Source: Candidatus Obscuribacterales bacterium (GTDB lineage Bacteria > Cyanobacteriota > Vampirovibrionia > Obscuribacterales > Obscuribacteraceae). From it: a stretch of DNA of 64,000 nucleotides. The DNA is taken from assembly GCA_019637435.1 (NCBI GenBank), contig JAHBVO010000004.1, forward strand, positions 62,001 to 126,000. Reading direction: 5' to 3'. The notes beneath the pieces are model-generated. The model was not told the DNA's origin and made no database searches. It saw only the letters and a list, made by a program, of their open reading frames with translations. The translations under genes and the position numbers were made by a program. Of the stretch, positions 34,036 through 42,577 are shown piece after piece. Position 1 is the first letter of the stretch; each line of letters begins with the position of its first letter.

Positions 34036-34335
34036 CTACTGCTTGTTTGCGAGGTGGAGGTCCACCTTGCGAACGATGTAATCGACGAACTTCTCGACCG
34101 GCATCTGACCGGCGTCGTACGGCTCCGGTTCACGGTAGTGACCGAGGCGGGCGTCGTTGTCGCCGAAATCGTTTTCGCAGGCGTAGACCTCGACCTCGAT
34201 GAAGGTCTCACGGGCTCGCGCGTAGACGAATTCGCCGGACTTGAGGTGACCCTCGAACTGAATCGGGCAGCCGCCGAACGGGCCGGTGTGGCTCTGGAAG
34301 CGTTCGTCCAGCGCCGGATAGAGAACTGAACTCAT
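34036..34335 (-). CDS. Small protein of unknown function (99 aa)
   Basis: 99 residues starting MSSVLYPALDERF. Mixed strands and helices, acidic centre (YACENDFGDNDARL), no membrane segment. The C-terminus KFVDYIVRKVDLHLANKQ is helical. Not recognised. CGGAG lies ahead of ATG 34335, and a perfect 11-pair stem-loop stands 48 bases upstream. GC-rich codon use; part of the minus-strand series. Its last codons are repeated three times downstream. Confidence 0.7.
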   Translation of the reverse strand: MSSVLYPALDERFQSHTGPFGGCPIQFEGHLKSGEFVYARARETFIEVEVYACENDFGDNDARLGHYREPEPYDAGQMPVEKFVDYIVRKVDLHLANKQ

Positions 34336-34382
34336 ACAAGTACTCCGAGTAAAAGTAATCGCCCCGGTGAACCCGGCGGTCG

Positions 34383-34408
34383 AGCGCTGTCGTATCGACG
34401 ACAGCGCT
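34383..34408 (-). promoter_or_regulatory. Perfect 11-bp stem-loop in the spacer before the 99-aa gene
   Basis: AGCGCTGTCGT pairs with ACGACAGCGCT around ATCG. It follows a 37-bp repeat array and precedes the start at 34335. No U-tract on the minus strand, so a leader stem or processing site is likelier than a terminator. Confidence 0.5.
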
Positions 34409-34466
34409 TTGCTGCTTGCTTGACTGGGGCGCAGATAAGCGATGAACTCCACGACTCGCTAGAGCA

Positions 34467-34690
34467 GGTCTGGCGAGAGGCGTTGTCCATGAAATCTACG
34501 GCAGGTCTGGCGAGAGGGGTTGTCCGTGAAATCTACGGCAGGTCTGGCGAGAGGCGTTGTCCATGAAACCTACGGCGGGTCTGGCGAGAGGGGTTGTCCG
34601 TGAAATCTACGGCAGGTCTGGCGAGAGGCGTTGTCCATGAAACCTACGGCGGGTCTGGCGAGTTACGTTGACCTTGAATTCGGCAGGAGG
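34467..34690. repeat. 37-bp tandem array, six units
   Basis: GGTCTGGCGAG anchors at 34467, 34504, 34541, 34578, 34615 and 34652. Units alternate CCATGAAATCTACGG and CCGTGAAATCTACGG. The unit nearest the minus-strand gene (34657-34690) is the most diverged and starts directly after its stop, so this array may also have begun at a gene 3' end, less clearly than others. Confidence 0.9.
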
Positions 34691-35206
34691 TCAGGTCGTG
34701 GCGGGTTGGTCTTCGACTGTCGGTTTCAGCGTCGCGCGAATCGCTTCGAGCGTGCTGTTGACCGACGTCTGGGGCAGGTGGAAGACGATGGTTTCGCGCG
34801 AGTTGTTCACCAGCGTCTCGGCAAGCGAGAGCCAGGAATTGGCGCGCGCGGCGTCGATGCCGTTGTCGATTTGCATCGTGTCGATGCGGTCGAGCAGGTC
34901 CAGCACACCCTGGAGCGCGGTCAGTTCGACGCCGAGATGGGCGCGACCGGTGCGAGCGACGGCGCGGAGAAGCAGCTGCAAATCGACGTCGCCGCCGATG
35001 CACAGTCGCTCCAGCTCGGTCGCTTTCTCGGACGCGGTGGCGACGATTTCGAGGATTCTGCCACGCAAGACCTGTGCATGGCGCTTGCGATCCGGGAAGT
35101 CGCTGGAGGCGATCCAGTCGCGCATGGCGTTGGCGATGATCTTGCTGGCGTACTCGCGCAACTCGTCGGCGGTCTTGAAGCTGTTCATGACCTCGGCGAT
35201 CTTCAT
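34691..35206 (-). CDS. Helical protein of unknown function (171 aa)
   Basis: 171 residues, nearly all helical, no signal or membrane segment. Regions such as TADELREYASKIIANAM and VLRGRILEIVATASEKATEL suggest long amphipathic helices. Not recognised. AGGAG precedes ATG 35206. First gene of the minus-strand series 35206-32052, whose members share codon use and layout; function may be linked but no enzyme domain tells how. Confidence 0.7.
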   Translation of the reverse strand: MKIAEVMNSFKTADELREYASKIIANAMRDWIASSDFPDRKRHAQVLRGRILEIVATASEKATELERLCIGGDVDLQLLLRAVARTGRAHLGVELTALQGVLDLLDRIDTMQIDNGIDAARANSWLSLAETLVNNSRETIVFHLPQTSVNSTLEAIRATLKPTVEDQPATT

Positions 35207-35849
35207 GAGATGCTCCTGGCTCAAGGTAGTGTTGTGAAACCGCAAGCTAAAACTCACCACGCGCGCAGTTTCGGAAATCTTGGTTGAGTCAGCTGGAGAA
35301 CTGGTGTCGGTTTATTACCTGCAAATGAAAAGTGGTGAGAGTTATATCTCGAGTCAAACAAAACTAAGCTGACGATCACAAGCTATTTCATGAGCTTTTA
35401 GGTATCGGATTGTGAAAGTTTGCCCTGGAGAAATATCGAACCTGCTAGCGGCGGTTTTTGCTGGTGCTGGTTCGCGCTAGGTTTGGGATCGGGGGCGAAT
35501 ACGGGAAGTGTCTGGATATGCGGCTTTTCGGTTTGATAAGTGGAGGTTCACGGAATCGTGAACAAAAATTTTCTATTTGTTCTCCGGAATATCAGAATCA
35601 AATCTTGAACGAGCTGTTGCGAAGTTCTTAGTCTGATGCATCACTCCGTTTCTCTTTGAATTTTTAGTAGCGACCAGCCAAGCTCATTTTCCGTAATCGA
35701 TTTCTCGCACTGTCTGCCTTTCAGGCGGAGCCTGTGCTTGTCAGTTTGCGGAAGGTGAACTTGGGGCGTCGCGACTTGGTTCTTGGAGACCGTGAGTGTT
35801 TCTCTGCTGAGATTTAACCGTGCGAAAGTTCGCACGAGGGAGAAGAACA
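35207..35849. other. Divergent spacer of 643 bp
   Basis: Between the minus-strand series and the plus-strand small membrane-protein genes. No gene recognised. A palindromic stem CGTGCGAA-AG-TTCGCACG (35819-35836) lies 13 bases before the start at 35850. AT-rich sequence at 35330-35420 and 35560-35640 could hold divergent promoters; no clean pair is seen. Confidence 0.4.
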
Positions 35850-36116
35850 ATGGACTCAGTGCTACACACCGCCGGTGGTGCTCCGGTTCTGGTGGCGGGC
35901 TTGTGCTTTGCCGTCGGGTACATCATCGGTCTGTTCGCCGGGCGCAAGCTCGGTTTCGCTACGCTCTGGCCGTCCATCGTGATTGGCGTGGCGTGTTGCG
36001 TGCTGCGGGGATTCTCCGCGCCGCTCGAATTCACCGCCGTGGCGGCGGTTTCCGTGCTGCATGTGGCCATCGGCTGCCTGACCGTGCTGATTCTTCAGCG
36101 CGCGCGACCGGCTTGA
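35850..36116 (+). CDS. Small membrane protein (88 aa), first of a tandem pair
   Basis: 88 residues with three hydrophobic segments (about 12-32, 38-54, 62-82) and the motif GYIIGLFAGRKLG. AGGGAG lies ahead of ATG. No family recognised. It resembles the next gene in size, start (MDS...), helix order and ending, so the two are diverged duplicates. An arrangement with DUF502 downstream suggests an envelope role. GC-rich codon use. Confidence 0.65.
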   Translation: MDSVLHTAGGAPVLVAGLCFAVGYIIGLFAGRKLGFATLWPSIVIGVACCVLRGFSAPLEFTAVAAVSVLHVAIGCLTVLILQRARPA

Positions 36117-36152
36117 GCTGGTTCTGGCAAGCGTTGCAGTCTGTCTGACGCG

Positions 36153-36182
36153 CTGATGCCTCAGCGCGCGCGACCGGCTTGA
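36153..36182 (+). repeat. Copy of the 3' end of the 35850 gene in the spacer
   Basis: 30 bases, 28 identical to 36087-36116, include the stop: CTGAT, then CAGCGCGCGCGACCGGCTTGA. The copy lies 66 bp downstream. It partly forms the CCGGCTT-G-AAGCCGG hairpin (36174-36188) in front of the next gene. Confidence 0.9.
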
Positions 36183-36237
36183 AGCCGGCTCCAGGCGACT
36201 GTTCCCAACATCACTCAAACTCAAAGGACACACGCAC

Positions 36238-36519
36238 ATGGACTCGATAATGCAATACACCGACGGCTGGCTCACGGCTTGGGCGACTCTGCTCTATGCC
36301 GGAACCTTCCTCGCCGGTATCTGGGTCGCTGCGAGATGCGGCATTCGTGCCCTCTTCGCGTCGATCGTCGTCGGGCTGGTCGGCGGCTACATCCGCTTTG
36401 CGCTGCCCGCCGCGCCGCTTTCCGCCCTTGCGCTTCTCACGATGGCGGGACTTCACCTCGCCGCCGGCGTCTGGCTGGGGCTTTTGCTCAATCGCGGTAA
36501 AAATTCGAAGGCTGTCTGA
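36238..36519 (+). CDS. Small membrane protein (93 aa), second of a tandem pair
   Basis: 93 residues, three hydrophobic segments, ending LLLNRGKNSKAV. AAAGGA precedes ATG 36238. It matches the upstream gene in layout (LLYAGTFLAGIWVAARCGI parallels VGYIIGLFAGRKLGF). Unknown function; probably works with its twin in the inner membrane. GC-rich codon use. Confidence 0.65.
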   Translation: MDSIMQYTDGWLTAWATLLYAGTFLAGIWVAARCGIRALFASIVVGLVGGYIRFALPAAPLSALALLTMAGLHLAAGVWLGLLLNRGKNSKAV

Positions 36520-36643
36520 CGCGACTCCTCGAGTTTCACGTCTGGACAAGTTTCGAATCCGCACAAGTTAACCGTCGGCAGCGAGTTTCGTATGGAACGG
36601 GCTCGCTGTCTCGGTTTAACACCTGACAGTTGGAGATGAACTG

Positions 36644-37624
36644 ATGTCAATTCAGCAGCGCTCTGCTACGAAAGAGCTGGTTCTGAGATACCTGAAGAGG
36701 GGGCTGGTTCTCAGCGGACCGGCGATCCTCACAATCTGGCTTCTGAGCATGATCTTCGGCCTCGCCGACAAGATCGTCGGTTCATTCACTCGCACGCTGA
36801 TTTCGATCGTTGTGCCGGAATGGCTTCAGGTCGGACCGCTGGCGAACGGCGAGAGTGCCTTCCTGAGCTTCATTCTGTTGCTTGCCATCATGACCGTGTT
36901 GGGCGCGTTCGTTTCCTGGCGATACGGCGCAATCATCGTCCGCGGTGGCGAGAGTCTGGTGCTGAAGATCCCCGGAGTCAACATCCTGTACCGCAATGCG
37001 CGGAAGTTGTCGGCGTTTTTCGACTCGGAAAACGGGACGCCTTTCGAGCGGGTTGTGATGATTCCGTACCCGCATAAGGACGTTTATACGAAGGCGTTCG
37101 TCGCCGGAAAGACCACTGTGCAGTGGTCGGACGGTGTCGAACAGGTGATGCTCAAGGTCGTGGTGCCCAACCCGCCGACGGGCATTCAGGGCATCGTGAT
37201 GGTGCCGGAAGAGCTCGCAATCGAGCTTCCCATGACGGTCGAGGAAGGATTGCAGTACTATGTGTCGCTTGGCGTCGTCGCGCCGGAACGGCTGAAACTG
37301 CCGGTGCCCAGCCCGGCGAGCTATGGTGGTGCGATGTGCACATTTGACCCGACGTCTCCGGGAGGCGGTCAGTGTGGTCCGGGTTCGCAGACACCGGGAG
37401 CGGGTTCCGATGTGGCTTCGCAGGCGCTGGGCACGGGCTCCGATGGGGCTCCTCTCGCTCCGGACGCGAGTTCCGATGCGGCTTCGCAGGCGCTGGGAAC
37501 TGGTTCCGATGCGGCTCCGCCAGCGCCGGGCACGGGTTCCGAAGGGGCTCCGCCGGCACCGGGCGCTTCGGATTCGTTGGGGCGTCGCGACGGCGAGGGC
37601 GATTCAAAGCCAGGTGAATCGTAA
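36644..37624 (+). CDS. DUF502 membrane protein with a repeat-rich C-terminus
   Basis: 326 residues. Two membrane segments (about 20-43 and 70-92) are followed by a DUF502-type soluble domain (PGVNILYRNARKLSAFF, VVMIPYPHKDVYTKAFV, VVPNPPTGIQGIVMVP). Family members are about 200 residues; here an extra C-terminal tail of about 95 residues has degenerate repeats (GTGSDAAPPAPGTGSEGAPP). The family has no known biochemical role. A leader stem-loop (36579-36608) stands 35 bases upstream. Last gene of the plus-strand run 35850-37624. Confidence 0.85.
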   Translation: MSIQQRSATKELVLRYLKRGLVLSGPAILTIWLLSMIFGLADKIVGSFTRTLISIVVPEWLQVGPLANGESAFLSFILLLAIMTVLGAFVSWRYGAIIVRGGESLVLKIPGVNILYRNARKLSAFFDSENGTPFERVVMIPYPHKDVYTKAFVAGKTTVQWSDGVEQVMLKVVVPNPPTGIQGIVMVPEELAIELPMTVEEGLQYYVSLGVVAPERLKLPVPSPASYGGAMCTFDPTSPGGGQCGPGSQTPGAGSDVASQALGTGSDGAPLAPDASSDAASQALGTGSDAAPPAPGTGSEGAPPAPGASDSLGRRDGEGDSKPGES

Positions 37625-38235
37625 GAGTTGTCCGGGCTAGGGCGCGGCTCGCGCTGCGCCTTCGCCTGAGGTTCGGTGAATAACAGCCGACCGGGCGGCG
37701 AGATTGGAAACCGTTGCGCATCGCGCGAAACTGTTTCTTCTCGCCTGCTCGGCGGCTTTTGTTCGGGTCTTCTATTTTCTTCTCCCAGCCTGGTACTATA
37801 GTGTGTGGGAGAGTGGGTTTCGTTCTCGAGGATGAAGCTTCAGGTGAGCTGATTCTGCGTTTCCTCTGGGATGCAGCCAAAACGATTGCGTGCCGACTTC
37901 GATTGAGATATTGGCCGATACTTGTTCTCTCAGCTTCGCTCGGGCGGTGCGCTCAGATTTTATCTTTCGAAACGGTTTTGTATTGCTAATCTTCGCGATC
38001 TTCACTACGGTTAGGTATCGCTTTTTCATTATCGATCAGGACAACCAAACACCTTCAATAAGCTCCAGCACGCAACTTCAGTGTTTCTAGCTACGACTAT
38101 GTCGTGGCTACGCCTATGTCGTGGCTACGACTAGGTCGTGCGTGTTCGAGCACCGCTTGCGGATGTTCCGTTCGCGGCTTTTCGTGCGGGTCCCAGTGGA
38201 CCAGGCACCTTGCAAATCGAGAAGAGGACGATTCT
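37625..38235. other. 611-bp spacer with 3' hairpin and TACTATA
   Basis: Holds the imperfect 3' stem of the DUF502 gene (GGGCGGCGAG near 37693 with CTCGCCTGCTCGG near 37740). TGGTACTATA follows (37791-37800). Near the end GGTCC-CAGT-GGACC (38189-38202) sits 34 bases before the next start. No gene is seen. Confidence 0.4.
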
Positions 38236-38475
38236 ATGGCAACTATCGAAGCAACTCACGGCGGTTTCGGATTGATCGACAAGGCTGACGGAACCAACGC
38301 GCACCAGCTCCAGCTCTGGTTCTCGCGCGTTGCAACCGGCTTTGCCTTCGAGGTCAGAAACGCCTACATGCCTGGCGGCAAGCTGGTCAAGTCTTGCGTT
38401 CTGGAGTCAGGTTCGAACGCGGACGAGACCGAAGCGCGACGCCTGGCGGCGGAGAGTTTTTCACGTTCGAAATAA
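38236..38475 (+). CDS. Small protein of unknown function (79 aa)
   Basis: 79 residues, no membrane segment: MATIEATHGGFGLIDKADG, then alternating strands (QLQLWFSRVATGFAFEVR) and a C-terminal helix (ADETEARRLAAESFSRS). AGAGGAC precedes ATG 38236. Not recognised. GC-rich codon use. The next gene starts 46 bases on, so the two are probably one operon. Confidence 0.65.
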   Translation: MATIEATHGGFGLIDKADGTNAHQLQLWFSRVATGFAFEVRNAYMPGGKLVKSCVLESGSNADETEARRLAAESFSRSK

Positions 38476-38521
38476 TGGCAGGCGATGGCGAAACGCGCCA
38501 GCGCCAAGGGGAGCGACGCTC

Positions 38522-38992
38522 GTGAGAATCGACGAATTGGTTCGGCTGCTCAACCATCGGGGTTCGTTGTACATCGTCAAGGAGACCTGGACGAAGGGCA
38601 ACGAATGCAGTTGTCCGAGGTGCAACGGCTCCGGTTGGTTTGATGATAGAAGGTCCAGCTCCCTTCGTGACGGACCCGGCGGTCGCAAGAGTCACTCATG
38701 CGCTGCCTCCGTGGGGGCGCGCATCGAAACGGTCGCGGCGACTCTGGTGCCGCAGCCGACTTCGGTCTGCGCCGTTTGCGAGGGGGGCGGGCGTGCGATG
38801 AAGATGTTCGTTGTGCAGGAGGTGCCGCGCTGGTACTTTCAGGTGAGCGATGAAGGTGTCGAGTTCTCCGTCACCTTGAAGCGCGAGGACATCGAGATCT
38901 TCTTCAGCGAAACCGACGCGCAGAGCCATGCGCATCTGCAGAACCAGCTCGCGCGAACGGCGGTCGTCGACGGGCTGTGCGACGGAGCGTAG
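38522..38992 (+). CDS. Protein with two CxxCxGxG-like motifs (156 aa)
   Basis: 156 residues from GTG 38522 (AAGGGGAG eight bases ahead). Two motifs, CPRCNGSGW (about residue 29) and CAVCEGGG (about 85), resemble halves of the DnaJ-type zinc finger, so one zinc site built from both is likely. The C-terminal 70 residues are strand-helix (WYFQVSDEGVEFSVTLKRED). Function unknown; possibly chaperone- or RNA-linked, inference only. The 3' end including the stop is repeated downstream. Confidence 0.7.
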   Translation: MRIDELVRLLNHRGSLYIVKETWTKGNECSCPRCNGSGWFDDRRSSSLRDGPGGRKSHSCAASVGARIETVAATLVPQPTSVCAVCEGGGRAMKMFVVQEVPRWYFQVSDEGVEFSVTLKREDIEIFFSETDAQSHAHLQNQLARTAVVDGLCDGA

Positions 38993-39103
38993 CCTGGTTG
39001 AGGCGATGCTCGCGGGCTGAGCGACGGAGCGTAGCCTGGTTGAGGCGATGCTCGCGGGCTGAGCGACGGAGCGTAGCCTGGTTGAGGCTATGCTCGCGGG
39101 CTG
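38993..39103 (+). repeat. 42-bp tandem copies of the 3' end of the upstream gene
   Basis: The gene ends GGGCTGTGCGACGGAGCG-TAG (38972-38992). Copies start at 39014 and 39056 with GGGCTGAGCGACGGAGCG-TAG, and a partial one at 39098; the period is exactly 42 bp. The stop codon is kept in both full copies. Confidence 0.95.
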
Positions 39104-39133
39104 TTATGTGTGAGCTCCTGATAGAAAGGAGTG

Positions 39134-39160
39134 CAAGAACCGGATTCCATCCGGTTCTTG
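39134..39160 (+). terminator. Perfect 11-bp 3' hairpin
   Basis: CAAGAACCGGA pairs with TCCGGTTCTTG around five bases; the U-tract is poor (TCGTG). TACTATA follows at 39175-39181. Confidence 0.6.
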
Positions 39161-39284
39161 TCGTGTGGTGGACATACTATAGGACCTGGTAGAACAATTG
39201 TCGCTTGGCGTTTTAAGTCGGTGCTTGAGGTTTAGTTGCATAAGGCTTTAAACTGTTTAGGTCAATGAAGTTAGAAAGGCTGTC

Positions 39285-40949
39285 ATGATGCCGAAAACAC
39301 AAAACCAAGCTTCGTCCGCGACTGAGACAATGACCAAACGCGACTATCTTCTGGCAATTGGTGCAATGACCGGCAATTCGCTGGACGGCGTAGATGTCGT
39401 GCTGACGCGATTTGGCAAAGATGGCAGCATCACGGATTTGAAGTCGCACAGCGTCGTATCGCCTGCAAATTTGACGGAGCGACTTCGAGCGGTGCGAGAG
39501 GTTATTAATACCGCCGGTGGTGACATGGCGGAGGCGGTTTTGCGACTTGATAAACCGGCTGGTAGTCGCGTGGAAGAGTCTGTTGTCCAGCTTGATGAGC
39601 GGGCTGCCGGTGACGACGGCGGGGCGGCTCATTGCCGTTTCGACGATGTACAAAACCAATACATCAGGTTTGTTGCCGGCGCAATTCAGGAACTTATTGC
39701 GCTTGCGAAGGCTGATGCAAAGCTGAGTTCCGAATATGATTTAGATGCTATAGATGTGATTGGTTTTCACGGTCAAACTTGCGCGCATTTTCCACCGTCG
39801 ATAGCGCGCACAGCCGATCCCAATGTGACTTACACAGTCCAAATTGGTGATGGGCAGGCTCTTGCGGACCTGACGGGCATTCCGGTTGTTTACGATTTCC
39901 GTTCAGACGATTTGATGCATGGCGGTGAAGCCGCTCCACTAGCGCCTGTTCACCATCAGCACCTGGCGGAACAGCTGCGCAAGCTCGGTCGATTTCCGAT
40001 TGCGTTTTGCAACGCCGGCAATACTGGTAATTTTACAATTATCTCGGGCACCGCTGGCAGTGGCGCTGAGGGAAAGCTTGATGCGCAAGTGTCGGTTATT
40101 GGTTGGGACGCGGGACCGTTTAACAACTATCCGGACCGGCTTGTTCAGCTTGAACGCGGCGAGGAATGCGACCGTGATGGTAAGTTTGGTAGCAAGGGCC
40201 GAGTCAACATTGCGCTTCTGGAGCGGTTGTTCGATACCGCAGTGATAACCCAGGATGGTCGTAACTATTTGCTGGAGCCGCCTCCGAAGTCATCCGACCC
40301 GCAATGGTATCGCCTGATTCCGGAACTCACAGGCGAAGCGAACTGCGATGGCGAGACGCTTTCCTTCGAAGACAGGCTTCGAACTGCTGAGTATTTCTCT
40401 GCTTACATCTATGTGCACGCGCTGACCATGGTGCCCGAGCATCTGGCAATGCCGCGTTATTTCGCGCTTTGCGGTGGTGGCTGGAAGAATCCGGTCGCGA
40501 GGGAACACTTCGCCGGGCTTTTGCGTGGCGATTTTGCTAATAATCCGGTTTTGGAACCGCACAAAGAATCTTTCGGAAAACTGCTGGAGCGCTTGAAGGT
40601 GGTGTCTCCAGACGCGAGTGCGGCAGAGGACAGTGCGGTCGTCGTCGCGATGGCGGATGAATTCGGTTTCGACGGGACGGCGATGGAAGCGCGGATATTC
40701 GCTGACGCGGCGGTGAGCCGAATTCTTGGTCAGGCGTTCACGCGTCCGAGCACAACCGGTGTCGAGCGTGATACTGTTTGCGGTATCATTCGTTTCCCGG
40801 GAGGCACGCAGGACGGTGCTTCTGCAAACCTCCGCGGATGGCTCGATGAGTTTAAGTCCCAAGATGCAACGGTGGACCGACCCGAAGTGTTTGACGGGCG
40901 ATGGAGTCGTGCGTCTGCAGGGTGGAACGCGCGGCTGGCTAAGAAATAG
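39285..40949 (+). CDS. anmK: Anhydro-N-acetylmuramic acid kinase-like protein, oversize
   Basis: 554 residues against about 370 in typical AnmK, which phosphorylates and opens 1,6-anhydro-MurNAc during cell-wall recycling. Recognisable parts: IGAMTGNSLDGVDVVL, VIGFHGQTCAHFP, TVQIGDGQALADLTGIPVVY, DFRSDDLMHGGEAAPLAP, FCNAGNTGNFT, DAGPFNNYPD, FALCGGGWKN. Extra length is spread over several insertions, one of them Asp/Glu/Gly-rich (about 90-115). AAAGG is ahead of the ATG. Catalytic residues such as the Asp in DFRSDD are kept. Less GC-rich than the cohort around it. Confidence 0.88.
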   Translation: MMPKTQNQASSATETMTKRDYLLAIGAMTGNSLDGVDVVLTRFGKDGSITDLKSHSVVSPANLTERLRAVREVINTAGGDMAEAVLRLDKPAGSRVEESVVQLDERAAGDDGGAAHCRFDDVQNQYIRFVAGAIQELIALAKADAKLSSEYDLDAIDVIGFHGQTCAHFPPSIARTADPNVTYTVQIGDGQALADLTGIPVVYDFRSDDLMHGGEAAPLAPVHHQHLAEQLRKLGRFPIAFCNAGNTGNFTIISGTAGSGAEGKLDAQVSVIGWDAGPFNNYPDRLVQLERGEECDRDGKFGSKGRVNIALLERLFDTAVITQDGRNYLLEPPPKSSDPQWYRLIPELTGEANCDGETLSFEDRLRTAEYFSAYIYVHALTMVPEHLAMPRYFALCGGGWKNPVAREHFAGLLRGDFANNPVLEPHKESFGKLLERLKVVSPDASAAEDSAVVVAMADEFGFDGTAMEARIFADAAVSRILGQAFTRPSTTGVERDTVCGIIRFPGGTQDGASANLRGWLDEFKSQDATVDRPEVFDGRWSRASAGWNARLAKK

Positions 40950-41009
40950 GCTGGGCTGACAGTATCGGCGGTTTGTGAATTGCGGGTTTGTTGGCACACG
41001 CTGGTTTAC

Positions 41010-41310
41010 GTCCGTGCGTCTGTAGTCGCAGGTTTTCGTCTGAGTGTGGGGAAAATGGGCCATCTTTGCATCGATTTTGGATCGGATTTTTACACACTGC
41101 GTTTTAGCTGCGTCTGAGCGGGTTGTTTCCTGACGAGCGGACCGCTTCTAGCGTGCGGACCTTTTGTGTCCACGCGGGTAGTTAGCCGCTGGCTGCGTCC
41201 GTGCGTCTGTAGTCTCATGTGTTCGTCGGTTTCGTCGGGGTGTGGGGAAAATGGGCCATCTTTGCATCGATTTTGGATCGGTTTTTTACACACTGCGAGT
41301 TGGTTGCGTC
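41010..41310. repeat. Two direct repeats about 196 bp apart in a 745-bp spacer
   Basis: The block GTGTGGGGAAAATGGGCCAT, then CTTTGCATCGATTTTGGATC, then TTTTTACACACTGCG is almost identical at about 41045-41102 and 41241-41299. More diverged flanks (CGTCTGTAGTC before, TGCGTCTG after) extend both copies to about 110 bp. There is no gene in the region 40950-41694 that I can support. Confidence 0.85.
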
Positions 41311-41694
41311 TGGGCGAAGAGGCTCGCGGATGGTAGCAAGCTAGCGCGAGTTCGCATCGCTGGCGTGAAGCGGTTTTCGGTTGTGGGCTGGTGGCGATTG
41401 TGTTTTTTGCCGAATCGCCTTAGCAATATCAAATCAAGTATTTGGTTAATATCGCTGGATCTTGCCCGCCGCGCGCGCATAGGCTGAGGCGATCCACTCT
41501 TTGAAAACTTGAGTTTGTTAGCACCTGAAACTTAAGTCCGCGCCGCACAAATGAACCTCCGTTGAGCATTGTCGTGCCGCGGGATTCATCGTGTCGTGGG
41601 ATTCATCGAGCTGGAGAACTTTCTGAAGCTCAGGCTTCAAACTTCCGCGCGTCGCTCGATGTTGGCGTTGCGGAGAATCATGACTGGAGTGAAT

Positions 41695-42456
41695 ATGCGA
41701 ATCTCAACTTTGGCGGGCGCGTTTGCGACCGTCCTCCTCGCCGCTCTTCCCGCTGCGGCTCAAGCTGCTGACGGCGCTTCCGCGGCGGACCCAATCTCAT
41801 CTTCGGTGCTGTGGGCTGCAGGCATCGCCGGTTTCCTCGCCTTCATGCTCGGCAGCTTTCCTCCCAACGACGAATATGCCGGCTCCAAGTTCGACCTCGG
41901 TGGTGCCTTCATCTGGGGCGTCGCTGCGGCTGCTTTCGTCGGTGGTATGTTTCTGTTCGGCTCGACAGGCGTGTTGGTTCCGGCTGCTTACGGCATGGGA
42001 CTGGGCGTCGTTCTGGCAGGCTTCCGCTTCCTCACCACTCGTCCTCCGCGCGTGCCCAAGAACTACGCCGTCAAGAATGGCGTGACCAGGTTCGACGGCG
42101 ATAGCACCAGGGCGAAGTACAAGGCGGCGGAGAAGGCGTACAACAATGCCAGTTTCAACCGCAACGGCTACTACGCCACTCGTGGTCGCGATTGGCGCTT
42201 CAATGGCGCGTCATCGGAGCTGCTGTTGATGCTCGGTGAGTCCGCCAAGTCGCCGAATCCGAACACTTTCGCGATTCTCGTGCTGCTCGTTCGCGAGTTG
42301 CCCGGCGAATCTGGCGAGCCCGCTGTGGTCGTTGTCGACTCGGTCGAGGGGTTGCGGCAGGTGAAGTGCGAAGCGGATGGCATCACGGTTCCCGGCTACG
42401 ACAAGAAGATCCCCGCCGGCTCTATCACCGGAACTGTCGGCTACGCCTGGCGCTAA
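41695..42456 (+). CDS. Exported membrane protein of unknown function
   Basis: 253 residues from ATG 41695, chosen because it begins a clean signal peptide (RISTLAGAFATVLLAALP, cleavage near AQAAD) and has GGAG five bases ahead; ATG 41683 is an alternative. Three more hydrophobic segments follow (about 35-55, 67-85, 89-107), then a soluble domain of about 140 residues with KYKAAEKAYNNASFNRN and LLVRELPGESGEPAVVV. Not recognised. GC-rich codon use, strong 3' hairpin; cohort member. Confidence 0.7.
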   Translation: MRISTLAGAFATVLLAALPAAAQAADGASAADPISSSVLWAAGIAGFLAFMLGSFPPNDEYAGSKFDLGGAFIWGVAAAAFVGGMFLFGSTGVLVPAAYGMGLGVVLAGFRFLTTRPPRVPKNYAVKNGVTRFDGDSTRAKYKAAEKAYNNASFNRNGYYATRGRDWRFNGASSELLLMLGESAKSPNPNTFAILVLLVRELPGESGEPAVVVVDSVEGLRQVKCEADGITVPGYDKKIPAGSITGTVGYAWR

Positions 42457-42544
42457 GGTTCGTCCGCCAGTGAAGTAAAGTCGGCGTCGCCATGGCGTTG
42501 GGTCGGTAAGTGACCAACGCTCTCGTCATGCTGACCGCACAAAG

Positions 42545-42577
42545 GCAAGAGCCCCCGATTTCTTCGGGTGCTCTTGC
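42545..42577 (+). terminator. 3' hairpin after the exported membrane-protein gene
   Basis: GCAAGAGC pairs with GCTCTTGC, extended by CCC/GGG after a mismatch. CTACTATAT follows at 42592-42600. Confidence 0.7.

Noticed and set aside
33159..39103. Diversity-generating retroelement template/variable repeats at gene ends
   Set aside because: No reverse transcriptase in the window, and differences between copies are not confined to adenines; copies are in tandem rather than a single distant template.
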